From positions 1,274,185 through 1,338,184 of the forward strand of contig NZ_KI391954.1 in the NCBI RefSeq assembly GCF_000185725.2: 64,000 nucleotides of DNA. Reading direction: 5' to 3'. Source of the stretch: Segniliparus rugosus ATCC BAA-974. Its GTDB lineage: Bacteria; Actinomycetota; Actinomycetes; Mycobacteriales; Mycobacteriaceae. Both the position numbers and the translations under genes were made by a program. This document shows, piece after piece, positions 35,227 to 44,525 of this stretch. The notes beneath the pieces are model-generated. The model made no database searches, was not told where the DNA came from, and saw only the letters and a list, made by a program, of their open reading frames with translations. Within the stretch, counting starts at the first letter, position 1. The number at the start of each line of letters is the position of its first letter.

Positions 35227-35817
35227 TCAGTGGCGGACGGGCCGAGGTCGTTGCAGCTGCGAGAATTCGGGGATCGCGGCGAGCGCCTTGAGGGCCAGGA
35301 AGAGTTCCGGCCCGGCGGCCTGGCCGGGGAGCGAGGTGAGCACCGGTCCGAAGAACGCCGTGCCGCCGATGCTGACGATGGGGCTGCCGCCGCTGTCGCC
35401 GAGCGCCCGCTGCCCGCGCTCGTGCGAGGCCCGCACCGCCGCGTCCAGCGTCTCGTCGGACGGGCTCTGCTCGTGGGAGCCCGTCGCGGCGCAGGCGCGG
35501 AGGACTTCGCCGACGAGGCGGTCGTCGAAGGGGGCTCCTCGCTCGAAGAACGCTTCGCCGAACGCCGCATACGCGGACCACATGCCGTCGTCGTCCAAGG
35601 TCCGCGCGAGGCTCGCGAACAGCCGTCCGACCGAGCGTGACGCGCGCATCCGCTCCGCCTGCGGCGGGGGCAGCTCGCGTCCTTCGTTCAGCACGGCAAG
35701 GCTCATCAGCTCCCAGCGCGGGACGAACCCCTCTTTGTCGGCCACGGAGCGGAGCCAGCGGGCCGTGGTCCACGAGTACGGGCACACCGGGTCCAGCCAG
35801 AGCGTGATCTCGTCCAT
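35227..35817 (-). CDS. DsbA-like thiol reductase related to Rv2466c, CPYS active site
   Basis: A 196-residue thioredoxin-fold protein with a helical insertion, alike to the mycothiol-dependent reductase Rv2466c. Matching parts are LWLDPVCPYSWTTARWL, MSLAVLNEGR and GSPIVSIGGTAFFGPVL. The active site is C12-P-Y-S15, whereas Rv2466c has CPWC; the resolving cysteine is replaced by serine. A monothiol mechanism, such as handling mycothiol persulfides, would fit the operon. It lies 28 bp downstream of the CstR-like gene. Cytoplasmic, no signal peptide. Confidence 0.82.
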   Translation of the reverse strand: MDEITLWLDPVCPYSWTTARWLRSVADKEGFVPRWELMSLAVLNEGRELPPPQAERMRASRSVGRLFASLARTLDDDGMWSAYAAFGEAFFERGAPFDDRLVGEVLRACAATGSHEQSPSDETLDAAVRASHERGQRALGDSGGSPIVSIGGTAFFGPVLTSLPGQAAGPELFLALKALAAIPEFSQLQRPRPVRH

Positions 35818-35845
35818 ATCGGTCTCCTTCGTCTTAGTCCGGGGC

Positions 35846-36175
<330 letters not shown>

Positions 36176-36308
36176 TCAGGGGTTGCGAATGGCCCTCGCC
36201 GCAGAAGGGGGGACGCGTGGAGGCGCGAATCTGGCTTCGGGCTTGCGTTCGGGCGCGAAGCCTCGCGCGTGGCCGCCCATGCTTGTGATTCGACTCACTG
36301 GTGGTATA

Positions 36309-36325
36309 TGCTACTAGGGGTAGCA
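36309..36325. promoter_or_regulatory. operator candidate, site B (TGCTACTAGGGGTAGCA)
   Basis: An inverted repeat with 6-bp perfect arms (TGCTAC/GTAGCA), 67 bp upstream of the fifth di-iron paralogue. It matches site A (25230-25246) at 14 of 17 positions and shares the GTAT lead-in. The gap 36143-36392 holds this and the CstR operator and no gene. Confidence 0.7.
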
Positions 36326-36392
36326 GTATTACCGGATTGGTTCGGAGCCTGCCTACTGACGTTTCTCTTTGGTTGACGTAAAGGAGTTCGAG

Positions 36393-37289
36393 ATGACAGC
36401 GACCCTCCCCGCGAAGACTGCGCTTCCGAAGGTGCGGCGGATCAGCTTCCCGTTCGGGGATCCCGAGCCGATCAAGAAGTACTACGCGGACGACAACATC
36501 GTGATGAGCCAGCTGTTCGCGATGCTCTCCTACAGTTTTCCGCCCGGCGAGGAGACCTTCATCCGGTCGGTCCGCCGATACTCCCATCTGGTCACCGACC
36601 CGGTCCTGAAGAAGCGGGTCGCGGCCTTCATCGGACAAGAGGCCGTCCACGGCCTGCAGCACCGCGAGCTCAACGAGAAGCTGGTGGCCCTTGGCTATCC
36701 CTACAAGCACTTGCTTGAGAAGGGCGGCAAGTTCTGGGAAGCCTTCGACAAGGTCTTGGACGAGGAGTTCCCGCGCGAGCGCTTCCGGCTCTACAAGCTG
36801 GCGGAACTCGCGGGCACGGCGCTGGGCGAGCACTTCACGGCGTTGGCCGCCGAGCGGATTCTCCGGAGCGAGGAGCTCCAGGCATTGATGTCGGACCAGT
36901 CGATCAAGGACTTGATCCTCTGGCACGCCTTCGAGGAGCTCGAGCACAAGGCGGTCGCCTTCGACGTGTACCGCACCATCGGCGGGCCGGAGTGGCTGCG
37001 CGTCCTGATGGTCCGCGTCGCGGGGCCGCTGCTGGTCCCGACGTTCACGCTCCTGGTCTTGGGCACCGTCTTCGCCACCGACTCCTACGCGCGGCGACAT
37101 CCGTTGAAGGTGTTCAAAGACGGGATCAAGCTGCTGCGCAGCCCGCTGGTCAAGGGTCTGCGCAAGGACATCGCATTATTCGGGCGGCGCGGTTTTCATC
37201 CCGACGACATCGACACCACGCCGCTCCTCGAAGAATGGGGAGCCGAGCTGTTCGGGGAGCAGGGCCGCCTCGTCGACCACCTGAAGTAG
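36393..37289 (+). CDS. COG3687/PF10118 family protein with di-iron motif, copy 5
   Basis: A 298-residue dispersed paralogue of the array at 21-25 kb. Ligand motifs PPGEE, QEAVH, GEHFT and EELEH are all present, and the C-terminal RGFHPDDIDT...LFGEQG.LVDHLK is kept. The start at 36393 is chosen because AAGGAG lies 6 nt before it; the frame is open 24 bp further. The operator candidate at 36309 is shared with the array. The gene has no reductase of its own, so it may use the one at 20320. It is convergent with a TetR gene (41 bp apart). Confidence 0.87.
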   Translation: MTATLPAKTALPKVRRISFPFGDPEPIKKYYADDNIVMSQLFAMLSYSFPPGEETFIRSVRRYSHLVTDPVLKKRVAAFIGQEAVHGLQHRELNEKLVALGYPYKHLLEKGGKFWEAFDKVLDEEFPRERFRLYKLAELAGTALGEHFTALAAERILRSEELQALMSDQSIKDLILWHAFEELEHKAVAFDVYRTIGGPEWLRVLMVRVAGPLLVPTFTLLVLGTVFATDSYARRHPLKVFKDGIKLLRSPLVKGLRKDIALFGRRGFHPDDIDTTPLLEEWGAELFGEQGRLVDHLK

Positions 37290-37330
37290 GAGGATTCGCG
37301 CGGGCGCGGCCCCCGGCCTCGCCCGCGCTT

Positions 37331-37999
37331 TTATCGCGTCTCGCCCGAGAGGATCTCGCGCAACTCGTCGGCGGGGCCCTCGCCTATGCGCGCGGCGATG
37401 AGGGCGACGAGGTCTCGCGCCATGTCGCCGACGGGGCGCGCGGCCATGGCCGGGTCGATGGCGCGCTGCACGCTCAGCCCGATCCCGGCGCTGAGCGCGA
37501 GGTTCGCCGCGTCCGAGAGCAGCTGGTCCATGGCGGGGTCGGCCTCCTCGCCTCCGAGCCCGGCGAGCGCGTCGCGCAGCGCGGAGACGGTCATCTGGTG
37601 CGCGTTCGAGCGCAGCTCGACAATCGTCTGGGCCAGCCGGGGGTCGTGCCGGGAGAGCACGACGAACTCGAATTCGAGCATCGTCCAGCCCACGTCTCCG
37701 AGGCTCGTGTCCAGCCACCGGGCCAACGCCGAGAGCCGGTCGCCGAGGCTGGTCTCGGCGGCGACGATCTCGCCGATCTCGGCCATTTTCTCGCGGTGGA
37801 TCAGGTCGAGGACTTCGCCGCAGAGCGTCGGCTTGTCGGAGAAGTTCGAGTAGACCGCGCCCTTGGAGTACCCGGCTTCGTCGGCGATGTCCTCGAGCGT
37901 GGTCGCGGCGTAGCCCATGGCGAGGAACCGGGCCTTGGCGGCTTGGAGCAGTTCGGCCCTGGTCTGGGCCTGTCGTTCGGACCGGGTCAATCGGGGCAT
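37331..37999 (-). CDS. TetR-family transcriptional regulator
   Basis: A 222-residue regulator with the N-terminal HTH (RAELLQAAKARFLAMGYAATTLEDIADEAGYSKGAVYSNFSDK), typical of TetR. The C-terminal ligand domain (about 60-222) is helical and not assignable. The ATG at 37999 begins MPRLTRSERQAQTR, the usual TetR lead. An upstream ATG at 38035 would add 12 residues. It is divergent from an SDR gene, and a palindrome lies between them. It may control the SDR-monooxygenase pair, and possibly the di-iron genes. Confidence 0.88.
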   Translation of the reverse strand: MPRLTRSERQAQTRAELLQAAKARFLAMGYAATTLEDIADEAGYSKGAVYSNFSDKPTLCGEVLDLIHREKMAEIGEIVAAETSLGDRLSALARWLDTSLGDVGWTMLEFEFVVLSRHDPRLAQTIVELRSNAHQMTVSALRDALAGLGGEEADPAMDQLLSDAANLALSAGIGLSVQRAIDPAMAARPVGDMARDLVALIAARIGEGPADELREILSGETR

Positions 38000-38041
38000 G
38001 CGCAGATGATAGCCGCAGGGGGCGGCCATTGACATTCTTCG

Positions 38042-38055
38042 GGTATCTGAATACC
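38042..38055. promoter_or_regulatory. palindrome between tetR and the SDR gene
   Basis: GGTAT-CTGA-ATACC is a perfect inverted repeat in the divergent gap. A TetR dimer could bind it and control both directions. It does not match the TGCTACC sites of the di-iron genes. Confidence 0.5.
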
Positions 38056-38155
38056 ATGAGACTCTGTTATGTAAGGAATTTTACGCGCGGACACATCGAG
38101 TAATCTGCGTAACATCGTCCGCGAAGCGGACCGCCCGCTGCGAGGAGGACATGCC

Positions 38156-39028
38156 ATGGCCAACCGGTCTCAACCCATTTCCGTCGATGGCGCGGTGGTC
38201 GTCATCAGCGGAGCCGCGCGCGGCATCGGCAAATCCACCGCGGAGCTGTTCGCCGCCAAAGGCGCGACGGTGTGGATCGGCGACGTGGACGCGGATGTGG
38301 CGGCCCAGACGGCGGCGCAGATCCCCGGCGCGCGCAGCGCTTACCTCGATGTGACCAGCCCCGAGTCGTGGCACGCGTTCGTGTCGGCGGTCAACGAGGG
38401 GAGCGGGCGGATCGACGTGCTGGTGAACAACGCGGGCGTCATGCCGCTCGGCGCGTTCGAGCAGATGTCGTGGGCCACTGTCGATTTGATCCTCGACGTG
38501 AACGTCCGAGGAGTGCTGGCCGGAATGCGCGCCGTGCTCCCGGACATGCTCGCGCGCGGGCGGGGCCACATCGTCAATGTGGCCTCGTTGGCCGGCGTGG
38601 TGCCGATTCCAGGCATGACCACCTACAACGCGAGCAAGTTCGGCGCGGTCGGAGCGTCGCTCGCCGCGCGTGCCGAGTACCGGGGCTCCGGCGTCACCAT
38701 TTCGGCGGTGCTGCCTTCGGCGGTGAACACGGAGCTGGCCTCCGGCGCGGACATGCCCGGCGGCAGCCTGTTGAAGGTGCAGCCAGAAGACGTGGCGGAA
38801 GCGATCGTCGGCACCCTGCGGACGCGCCGGGCCCGCACCTCCGTCCCCGGCTGGCTGCTCTTCCCCGCTTCGCTGCTCACACTCTTGCCGGAGCCGCTGG
38901 TGAACTTCGGCCGTCGGGTCATCAACGACCGCAGGGCGTTGAACACCGACCCGGTCGGACGGCGCGCCTACCAAGACCGGCTCGACCGCCAGGCGAGCAA
39001 GCACGCCGCGAACATCGGGGAGCTGTGA
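38156..39028 (+). CDS. short-chain dehydrogenase/reductase
   Basis: A 290-residue SDR. The NAD(P)-binding motif GAARGIG lies at about residues 21-27, with NNAGV near 95, the catalytic Ser in VNVASLAG and YxxxK in YNASKFGAVG. The last 70 residues include a hydrophobic segment (WLLFPASLLTLLPEPLVNF) often seen in SDRs that act on lipids. The ATG has GGAGG 10 nt upstream. It overlaps the monooxygenase start by 1 nt (TGATG), so the two are coupled; they probably work on the same substrate. Confidence 0.9.
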   Translation: MANRSQPISVDGAVVVISGAARGIGKSTAELFAAKGATVWIGDVDADVAAQTAAQIPGARSAYLDVTSPESWHAFVSAVNEGSGRIDVLVNNAGVMPLGAFEQMSWATVDLILDVNVRGVLAGMRAVLPDMLARGRGHIVNVASLAGVVPIPGMTTYNASKFGAVGASLAARAEYRGSGVTISAVLPSAVNTELASGADMPGGSLLKVQPEDVAEAIVGTLRTRRARTSVPGWLLFPASLLTLLPEPLVNFGRRVINDRRALNTDPVGRRAYQDRLDRQASKHAANIGEL

Positions 39029-40488
39029 TGGCGAGGACGGTCCGGAGCCCCCGCGTCTGCGTCATCGGCGCGGGGATGGCGGGCATCGCGGCGGCGCACA
39101 CGTTCACCCGCGCGGGGTTCACCGACCTGGTCGTCCTTGAGAAGGGCTCGGACGTCGGCGGGGTGTGGCATTGGAACCGTTATCCGGGGCTGACCTGCGA
39201 TGTGCCGTCGCAGATCTACCAGCTCTCGTTCGCGCTCAAGCCGGACTGGTCGCAGGTCTGCGCGACCGGCGACGAGATCCAGCGCTATCACCGCGACGTC
39301 GTCGACCGGCTCGGCCTCGACCAATACATCCGGCTGAACAGCGAGGTCGTCTCCGCCGAGTACCGGGACGGCCATTGGCGGGTCGTCACGGCGGACGGGC
39401 ATATCGAAGACGCAGACTTCCTCGTCTGCGCGACAGGAGTGCTGCACCATCCGTCGATTCCGGACATCCCTGGGCTGGACTCGTTCCAGGGGCCGGTCGT
39501 GCACACCGCGCGCTGGGACGACTCGGTCGCGACCGAGGGCAAGCGGATCGCGGTGATCGGCACCGGCTCGACCGGGGTCCAGGTCGTCTCCGCGCTGCAG
39601 CCCGCCGTTCGTTCGGTGGCGCATTTCGTCCGAAGCCCGCAGTGGGTCATTTGGGCCCCGATGAGCGTGCCGCAGCCGCGCTTCGTCTCCCGGTTCCTCG
39701 CCGCGCGGCCCGAGCTGCAGCGCAGGATCTACGCGCTCGCGCTGTGGGGCTCGAACATCCTCGCCGACGTGACCACCCGTCCGACCTGGCGGCGCAAAGC
39801 GGTCCAGGCGTACGCCCGTCTCTCGTTGCGGGCGCTGGTCCGCGACCGAGTCCTGCGCGAGAAGCTCACCCCCGACTACGAGCCGCTCTGCAAGCGGCAG
39901 GTCGTCTCCAGCACGTACTACCGGGCCATCGCGCGGCCCAACGCCGAGCTGGTGACCGAGGACATCGAGGCGGTCACCCCGACCGGGATCCGAACGGGCG
40001 ACGGGCGCGAGCGCCCCTTCGACGTCATCGTGCTCGCCACCGGCTTCAAGGCGCACAATTACATGCGGCCGATGGACCTGCGCGGCAAGGACGGGCTGAC
40101 CATCGACGAGGCGTGGGCGGAGGGCCCGAGAGCCTACCGGATGACCGCGATCCCCGGCTTCCCCAACCTGTTCACCGTCCTTGGCCCGAACTCGCCGGTC
40201 GGATCGGTGTCGCTGCAGTATTCCGCTGAGCTCACCGCGAAATACATCACGCACTGGCTGCGCCGGTTCCGCGACGACGGCGTGCGGACGGTCGAGGTGA
40301 CGGACGAGGCGACGAAGCACTTCAACGAAGGGGTCGCAGAAGCGCTCGGCCCGACGGTGTGGAACACCGGCTGCAACTCCTGGTATTTGAACCAGAACGG
40401 CGCGGTCGACCTTTGGCCGTACGATCGCAAGACGATGACGGCCATGCTGACCGCGCCCGACGAGTCGGACTACGAGGTGACGTACTAG
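39028..40488 (+). CDS. Baeyer-Villiger-type flavin monooxygenase
   Basis: A 486-residue FAD/NADPH monooxygenase. GAGMAG (residues 14-19) is the FAD motif and DVGGVWHWNRYPGLTCDVPS the usual BVMO segment. The signature FxGxxxHxxxW is met by FQGPVVHTARWDD, and GTGSTG is the NADPH motif. BVMOs insert oxygen next to ketones; with the upstream SDR (alcohol to ketone) this suggests a two-step catabolic route. Similar SDR-monooxygenase pairs occur in mycobacterial lipid clusters such as mymA. Start ATG at 39028. Confidence 0.9.
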   Translation: MARTVRSPRVCVIGAGMAGIAAAHTFTRAGFTDLVVLEKGSDVGGVWHWNRYPGLTCDVPSQIYQLSFALKPDWSQVCATGDEIQRYHRDVVDRLGLDQYIRLNSEVVSAEYRDGHWRVVTADGHIEDADFLVCATGVLHHPSIPDIPGLDSFQGPVVHTARWDDSVATEGKRIAVIGTGSTGVQVVSALQPAVRSVAHFVRSPQWVIWAPMSVPQPRFVSRFLAARPELQRRIYALALWGSNILADVTTRPTWRRKAVQAYARLSLRALVRDRVLREKLTPDYEPLCKRQVVSSTYYRAIARPNAELVTEDIEAVTPTGIRTGDGRERPFDVIVLATGFKAHNYMRPMDLRGKDGLTIDEAWAEGPRAYRMTAIPGFPNLFTVLGPNSPVGSVSLQYSAELTAKYITHWLRRFRDDGVRTVEVTDEATKHFNEGVAEALGPTVWNTGCNSWYLNQNGAVDLWPYDRKTMTAMLTAPDESDYEVTY

Positions 40489-40509
40489 AGCGGGGTTGAG
40501 CCCGGCGGG

Positions 40510-41388
40510 TCACTCCCCGGCTTCGGCGAAGCGCGGGAGTTCGCGCAGATGCCAGTCGCCTCGGATCGCGGCGTGTTCGTGGTAGTGCTGGAAAAGCGGG
40601 ACCACCTCCGCCGCTGTGAGCACTTCGGAGGGGCGGACTGCTTGCTGGTACTCGCCGAACCGGATCAGCTCGGACCGGTCCGTCTCCTCGGCGGCGCTCG
40701 GGCGGCCGAGGACGTATTGCCGGTGCGAGCCGTCGGGCTCGCGCCGTTTGATCTCCGCGGTCAGCCGCTCTGCGGTGCCCGCGGTCTGGAGGAACTCTTT
40801 CGTCGTCCGGTCCTCCTCGTACTCCCGCCCGGGAGCGAGGGGGACGAGGACGAGATTGATCGTCCGTTCCTCCTCCTCGCCGCCCGCGCCGAGCCGCTCG
40901 ATCTCGGCGGCGAGCCGCCGCGCGGCGCTGGAGCCAGGGGCCAGCCAGTATTCGCGCTGGCGGTGCGTCGTGTTGACCACCAGCTGGCGTGTGTGCCGTC
41001 CCGTTTCGGCGGGGCGGTGGATGACGGACGGCGTCGCGCTCACCTCGCACACCCCGGCCCCGTGTTTGAGCCCGAGCCGGACGAAGGCGTCCCGCGCCTG
41101 CTCGGCCTGGGACCAGGAGAAGCCCACGTAGAGGATCTGGCTGCCGATGCAGTAGTCGGCGAACTGAGAAACGTCCTGATCCGGCGAAACCTCCGGCGCG
41201 TGGGGCCCGTTGAGGGGCGGGAAGAGCCGGATCAGTTCGCGATAGAGCGCCTGCAGCTCGGGAGCGGCGCCCTCTGGATCGCTGTAGTCGCGAGCTTCGG
41301 ACCATTCTGCCTGCTCCCGGAACCAGGGGAGCAGCTCCTCGTCGGCCGAGACGGCTCCGGTGTCGAATGCGAAAATGTCATAGCTCAT
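40510..41388 (-). CDS. conserved actinobacterial hypothetical protein
   Basis: A 292-residue protein. The first ~120 residues (MSYDIFAFDTGAVS, ELLPWFREQAEWSE, ELIRLFPPLNGP, YCIGSQILYVGFSWSQAEQA) form a domain I recall from many actinobacterial hypothetical proteins. The rest is charged and helical, with no catalytic motif. It has no signal peptide. Its start overlaps the end of the DoxX gene by 11 bp, so they are probably co-transcribed. The function is unknown. Confidence 0.7.
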   Translation of the reverse strand: MSYDIFAFDTGAVSADEELLPWFREQAEWSEARDYSDPEGAAPELQALYRELIRLFPPLNGPHAPEVSPDQDVSQFADYCIGSQILYVGFSWSQAEQARDAFVRLGLKHGAGVCEVSATPSVIHRPAETGRHTRQLVVNTTHRQREYWLAPGSSAARRLAAEIERLGAGGEEEERTINLVLVPLAPGREYEEDRTTKEFLQTAGTAERLTAEIKRREPDGSHRQYVLGRPSAAEETDRSELIRFGEYQQAVRPSEVLTAAEVVPLFQHYHEHAAIRGDWHLRELPRFAEAGE

Positions 41389-41821
41389 GGTGTCTTGTCT
41401 TCTTCCACGCGTCGACGGAGTAACGGTTGTGGGAGAGGAACGCGAGCAGTGCCGCGAACAGGGCCGCGTGTCCGAGTTGCTGCGCGATGGGCCCCCAATG
41501 CTCGATCAGGCTCGACCCGAAGATGAGAACGGTCATCAGCGCTGCGCCCGCGATCAGCGCGGCCCTGGTGAGCGCGCCGACGAGGAGCAAGGCCCCGACA
41601 GCGAGCTCGACGAACGGCAGCACGGCGGCGAAGAGGGAGACGAGGCTCCCTGGCAGCGGCGATTTCGCGAAAGCCCCGACAAGGTGGGTGTGGAACTCGG
41701 GGAATTTCACGATGCAGATCAGCCCGTGCCCGAACATGCTCATGCCGACGGCGAGCCGCAGAAGGGCGTAGCCGATCGCCCGGTCCCGCTCAGGGCTGTT
41801 GTGGTCATCGAGGAGCGCCAT
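41378..41821 (-). CDS. DoxX family membrane protein
   Basis: A 147-residue protein with four membrane helices: YALLRLAVGMSMFGHGLICI, LVSLFAAVLPFVELAVGALLLVGAL, AALIAGAALMTVLIFGSSLI and LGHAALFAALLAFL. This matches the small DoxX family. Relatives take part in redox or sulfur stress in mycobacteria (the SodA-DoxX-SseA complex); a role here is not shown. The next gene upstream is a lipoprotein, 27 bp away. Confidence 0.82.
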   Translation of the reverse strand: MALLDDHNSPERDRAIGYALLRLAVGMSMFGHGLICIVKFPEFHTHLVGAFAKSPLPGSLVSLFAAVLPFVELAVGALLLVGALTRAALIAGAALMTVLIFGSSLIEHWGPIAQQLGHAALFAALLAFLSHNRYSVDAWKKTRHHEL

Positions 41822-41848
41822 GTGTTCGGTTGTGCTTCAACGCTCGGG

Positions 41849-42454
41849 TCAGCGGGTCTGGTGCAAGCCGTATTTGGCTCGCAGATCGGCGGACAGCGCG
41901 TTTGCGAAGCGCTGCTCCGGGGTGTTCTCCTGGCTCTTGCAGTCATTGAAGGAATTGGTGGCGATATGCGGGCGCCAGCGAGCGGCCCCTCCGGAGGAAG
42001 ACGGCTCAGGAGGCTGTACGGAAGAACTGGGCTGAGCCGTGTCGCTGCGTGCTAGCCAGACGCAGAGCTGAATCAATTTGCCTTCGGGGACCAGGCCGCC
42101 GGGCGGCCAGGTCGTCGAGGACGGCGGTGCGAAGCCTTTGGCTGTGATCACGTACCAGATCTGCGTCAGGTCTGTTTTCGACTGCCAGACCTCTTCCGTT
42201 GCCTTGCTGATGAGAGGCTGGAAGGCGGGGAGCTCGACGGCGTCCGACGCAGCCGTGATCGAAAAAATGATATTGGGCTCTTGCGAGTCGTCGAGCCCCG
42301 GATGCCAGTACGAGTAGCGAGCCTCGGCCACGAGGGGATCGGCCTTGAGTTCTGCGACGATCTTCTGGCCGAGTTTGGGGACGCTGCTGTCGCCGCACGC
42401 CGCGCAGAGCGCGGAGACGAGCACAAGAGCGAGGACTGGGAAGAAGCGGCGCAT
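41849..42454 (-). CDS. putative lipoprotein
   Basis: A 201-residue exported protein starting MRRFFPVLALVLVSALCAAC-GDSS, a lipoprotein-like signal with C20 as the likely lipidated cysteine. The mature part is unremarkable, with a Pro/Ser-rich linker (SSSVQPPEPSSSGG) near residue 150. No family is recognised. The ATG overlaps the stop of the upstream hydrolase by 1 nt (TGATG), so it belongs to the WXG100-hydrolase cassette and may act as its partner or immunity protein in the envelope. Confidence 0.72.
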   Translation of the reverse strand: MRRFFPVLALVLVSALCAACGDSSVPKLGQKIVAELKADPLVAEARYSYWHPGLDDSQEPNIIFSITAASDAVELPAFQPLISKATEEVWQSKTDLTQIWYVITAKGFAPPSSTTWPPGGLVPEGKLIQLCVWLARSDTAQPSSSVQPPEPSSSGGAARWRPHIATNSFNDCKSQENTPEQRFANALSADLRAKYGLHQTR

Positions 42455-43893
42455 CAGTTCGGCACCCGAGTGGCATAGTACTGCTGCGTCTCCACCGAGG
42501 TTCCTGTGGTGAAGCCATTGTTGGCGAGGGACTGGTTGAACGCGACGACGGAGGGGTCGGTGCTGTTGGAGAGCGAGGCGGCGACATCGGTGTAGCCGTG
42601 GTCTCCGGGGCCGCCCATCTTGTGGTTTCCGCCGACAGTGCCGGTCTGGTGGTCGAAGGTGACGGTGGTCCAGTTGGACGTGTCCGGGTTGTTCCGGCCG
42701 TCGAGGTGCGGGACGATGTCCCCATTGTTCTCCAATGACAGCACTTGGACGTTCGAGGGCATGTCGACCAATCCTACCGGCGAGCCTGCGGTGACGACAT
42801 TGGTGACGTTGTACTTGCCCTCGTGGACCCAATCGGCGGCGGCGTTCGCGGCGACGATGCCGCCCTGGCTGTGGCCGACGAGCATCACTGGGTCGCCCTT
42901 GGACACTCCGGCTTGTTGCATCGCCTGGTCGATCGCCTGTTGCAGCGCCGTGTCCTGGCCCGCGACTCCGTGAATGTTGGTGCCGAGGTCGTTGATATTG
43001 GTGTTGTTGCTGCCCGGAGTGGAAGCGTTCCAGACCTTGGTGCCGGGCACGTCCACGATCCAACGGGTTTTCCCGTCCGGCCCGGTCACCTTGCGCACGT
43101 CGATGTTCGGCCCGGTGTTCCCGTCCTGCTGCGCCGTGTCGTTGCGGTGGTTCAGTTGGGCCATGATGTCGCCGAGGTTTTGTGGCGGGGTTCTCGCGTA
43201 CGTGTCCGTATCGATCCCTTTCCCGACGACGTTCGCCTTGCCGTCCGGCATGAGCAGGCCGATCTCCGCCGCTCCTTGCTGCAGGTCGACGGGGAAGCCC
43301 TGGAGGTTGGATATCATGCCGGGGGCCATGTTCACCGCCGCGTCCACAAGGCCAGGGTGCTCGACGATGAGACGCTGCAACGCCGCGATCTCGTCGTCTT
43401 TGAGTTTGCTGAGGTCCCCGCCATTTTTGATGTAGTCGGCGAGCGCCGAGCCGGTGGCGACTCCGAGGATCCCGACGAGTTCGGCGGGCAGCGCGCCGGG
43501 AGCCGCCGCCGCGAGGGTCCATTCCAAGTCCGCGAGAAGCTGGCGGTTCGCCTCGTCGGCGAGCTGGTAGCCCGCCTCGGCCGCGCGAAGCGCGACGGAG
43601 CGCAGCTCGATGGTCCCGGCCACCGCCGTGAGGCCCTTCGGGCCGTCGAGCGCGCCGAGCATCGCGCCTTCGAACTTCGCGGCTCCGACGGGGTCGAGGA
43701 CAGCGGAGGCGACGACGTTCGGGTCCACAAGATATTTGTGGCTCTTGCCTGCGGTGACGAGCGCGTCCCCGCCGATGTCGTCGGTGAGCCTGCCCATCTC
43801 GCCGAAGTCTTCGAACACCGCGGAAGTGCCGCCTGCGCCGCCGGAGACCTTGATGTTGGTGTCGGGAATGGAGCTGCCGGGAGGCTCGCCCAT
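42454..43893 (-). CDS. alpha/beta hydrolase-fold protein, putative type VII effector
   Basis: A 479-residue protein. The N-terminal ~220 residues are helical (VALRAAEAGYQLADEANRQLLADLEWTLAAAA), like the secretion-targeting part of large WXG/LXG-type effectors. The C-terminal domain has the serine-hydrolase elbow GHSQGG in VMLVGHSQGGIVAANAA, an Asp in NNGDIVPH and a His in GGPGDHGYTD, which could form the triad. There is no signal peptide. It overlaps the WXG100 gene upstream and the lipoprotein downstream by 1 nt each. A lipase or esterase exported by type VII secretion is inferred. Confidence 0.75.
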   Translation of the reverse strand: MGEPPGSSIPDTNIKVSGGAGGTSAVFEDFGEMGRLTDDIGGDALVTAGKSHKYLVDPNVVASAVLDPVGAAKFEGAMLGALDGPKGLTAVAGTIELRSVALRAAEAGYQLADEANRQLLADLEWTLAAAAPGALPAELVGILGVATGSALADYIKNGGDLSKLKDDEIAALQRLIVEHPGLVDAAVNMAPGMISNLQGFPVDLQQGAAEIGLLMPDGKANVVGKGIDTDTYARTPPQNLGDIMAQLNHRNDTAQQDGNTGPNIDVRKVTGPDGKTRWIVDVPGTKVWNASTPGSNNTNINDLGTNIHGVAGQDTALQQAIDQAMQQAGVSKGDPVMLVGHSQGGIVAANAAADWVHEGKYNVTNVVTAGSPVGLVDMPSNVQVLSLENNGDIVPHLDGRNNPDTSNWTTVTFDHQTGTVGGNHKMGGPGDHGYTDVAASLSNSTDPSVVAFNQSLANNGFTTGTSVETQQYYATRVPN

Positions 43894-44393
43894 CAGATCT
43901 TCCCGTTCTTCTGCATGTACTCGCCGACCTCGATCCAGTCTTTATGCCCTGGCTCGGGGAGGTTGTTCGGACTGTACTTCAATCCGGCCCACGGCTCGGT
44001 GGGCCGGGACTCCTCGCTGCCGAAGAAGTGGTTCCACACCGATTTCACGCCGTTCGCGATCTCGTGCACGGCGTTGTTGAACCAGGAGACCGCGTTGTGG
44101 AACCAGTCGCCGACGGTTTCCTCGAACTTCTTGATCAGCGCGAGGCGCTCCCGCACGGTCTGGGCGTGCTTGCGCAGCTCGTCGGCGGCTTTGTCGAGCC
44201 CGCTGCTCGCGTCGTTCAGCTTGCTCCGGTCTTCTCCCGCGAGCTCGCGGAAGCGATCGGCGGCGATCCCGTGCCAGCGCATGGCCCCTGCCTTGTTCAC
44301 CAGCTCCGTCGCCCGGTCGCGGACATGCGAGGCCTGACTGTTGATCTCGGCTGCGATTCTTTCGAGATCGTCCGGGTTGCCGTAGAAAGGCAT
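43893..44393 (-). CDS. WXG100-like protein with C-terminal extension
   Basis: A 166-residue protein. The first ~95 residues are two helices around a W-x-G turn (AMRWHGIAAD), as in ESAT-6/WXG100 proteins of type VII secretion. The C-terminal part (WFHNAVSWFNNAVHEIANGVKSVWNHFFG) extends beyond the usual 100 residues. It would pair with the next gene product and direct it to an ESX system; no ESX core genes are in the window. A possible -10 TAAAAT lies on the minus strand (44432-44437). Confidence 0.78.
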   Translation of the reverse strand: MPFYGNPDDLERIAAEINSQASHVRDRATELVNKAGAMRWHGIAADRFRELAGEDRSKLNDASSGLDKAADELRKHAQTVRERLALIKKFEETVGDWFHNAVSWFNNAVHEIANGVKSVWNHFFGSEESRPTEPWAGLKYSPNNLPEPGHKDWIEVGEYMQKNGKI

Positions 44394-44525
44394 CGTCTGG
44401 TCTCCGTCCCTCGGCCTGTTGGTTCCATCACATTTTACTCGCGCATCACAAGCTCTTATCGGGTTAGACGCGGTTTTGCCCGATTCGGTTCCATCGAGTT
44501 TTCGGAAAGATCGCCGTCCGAGAGA

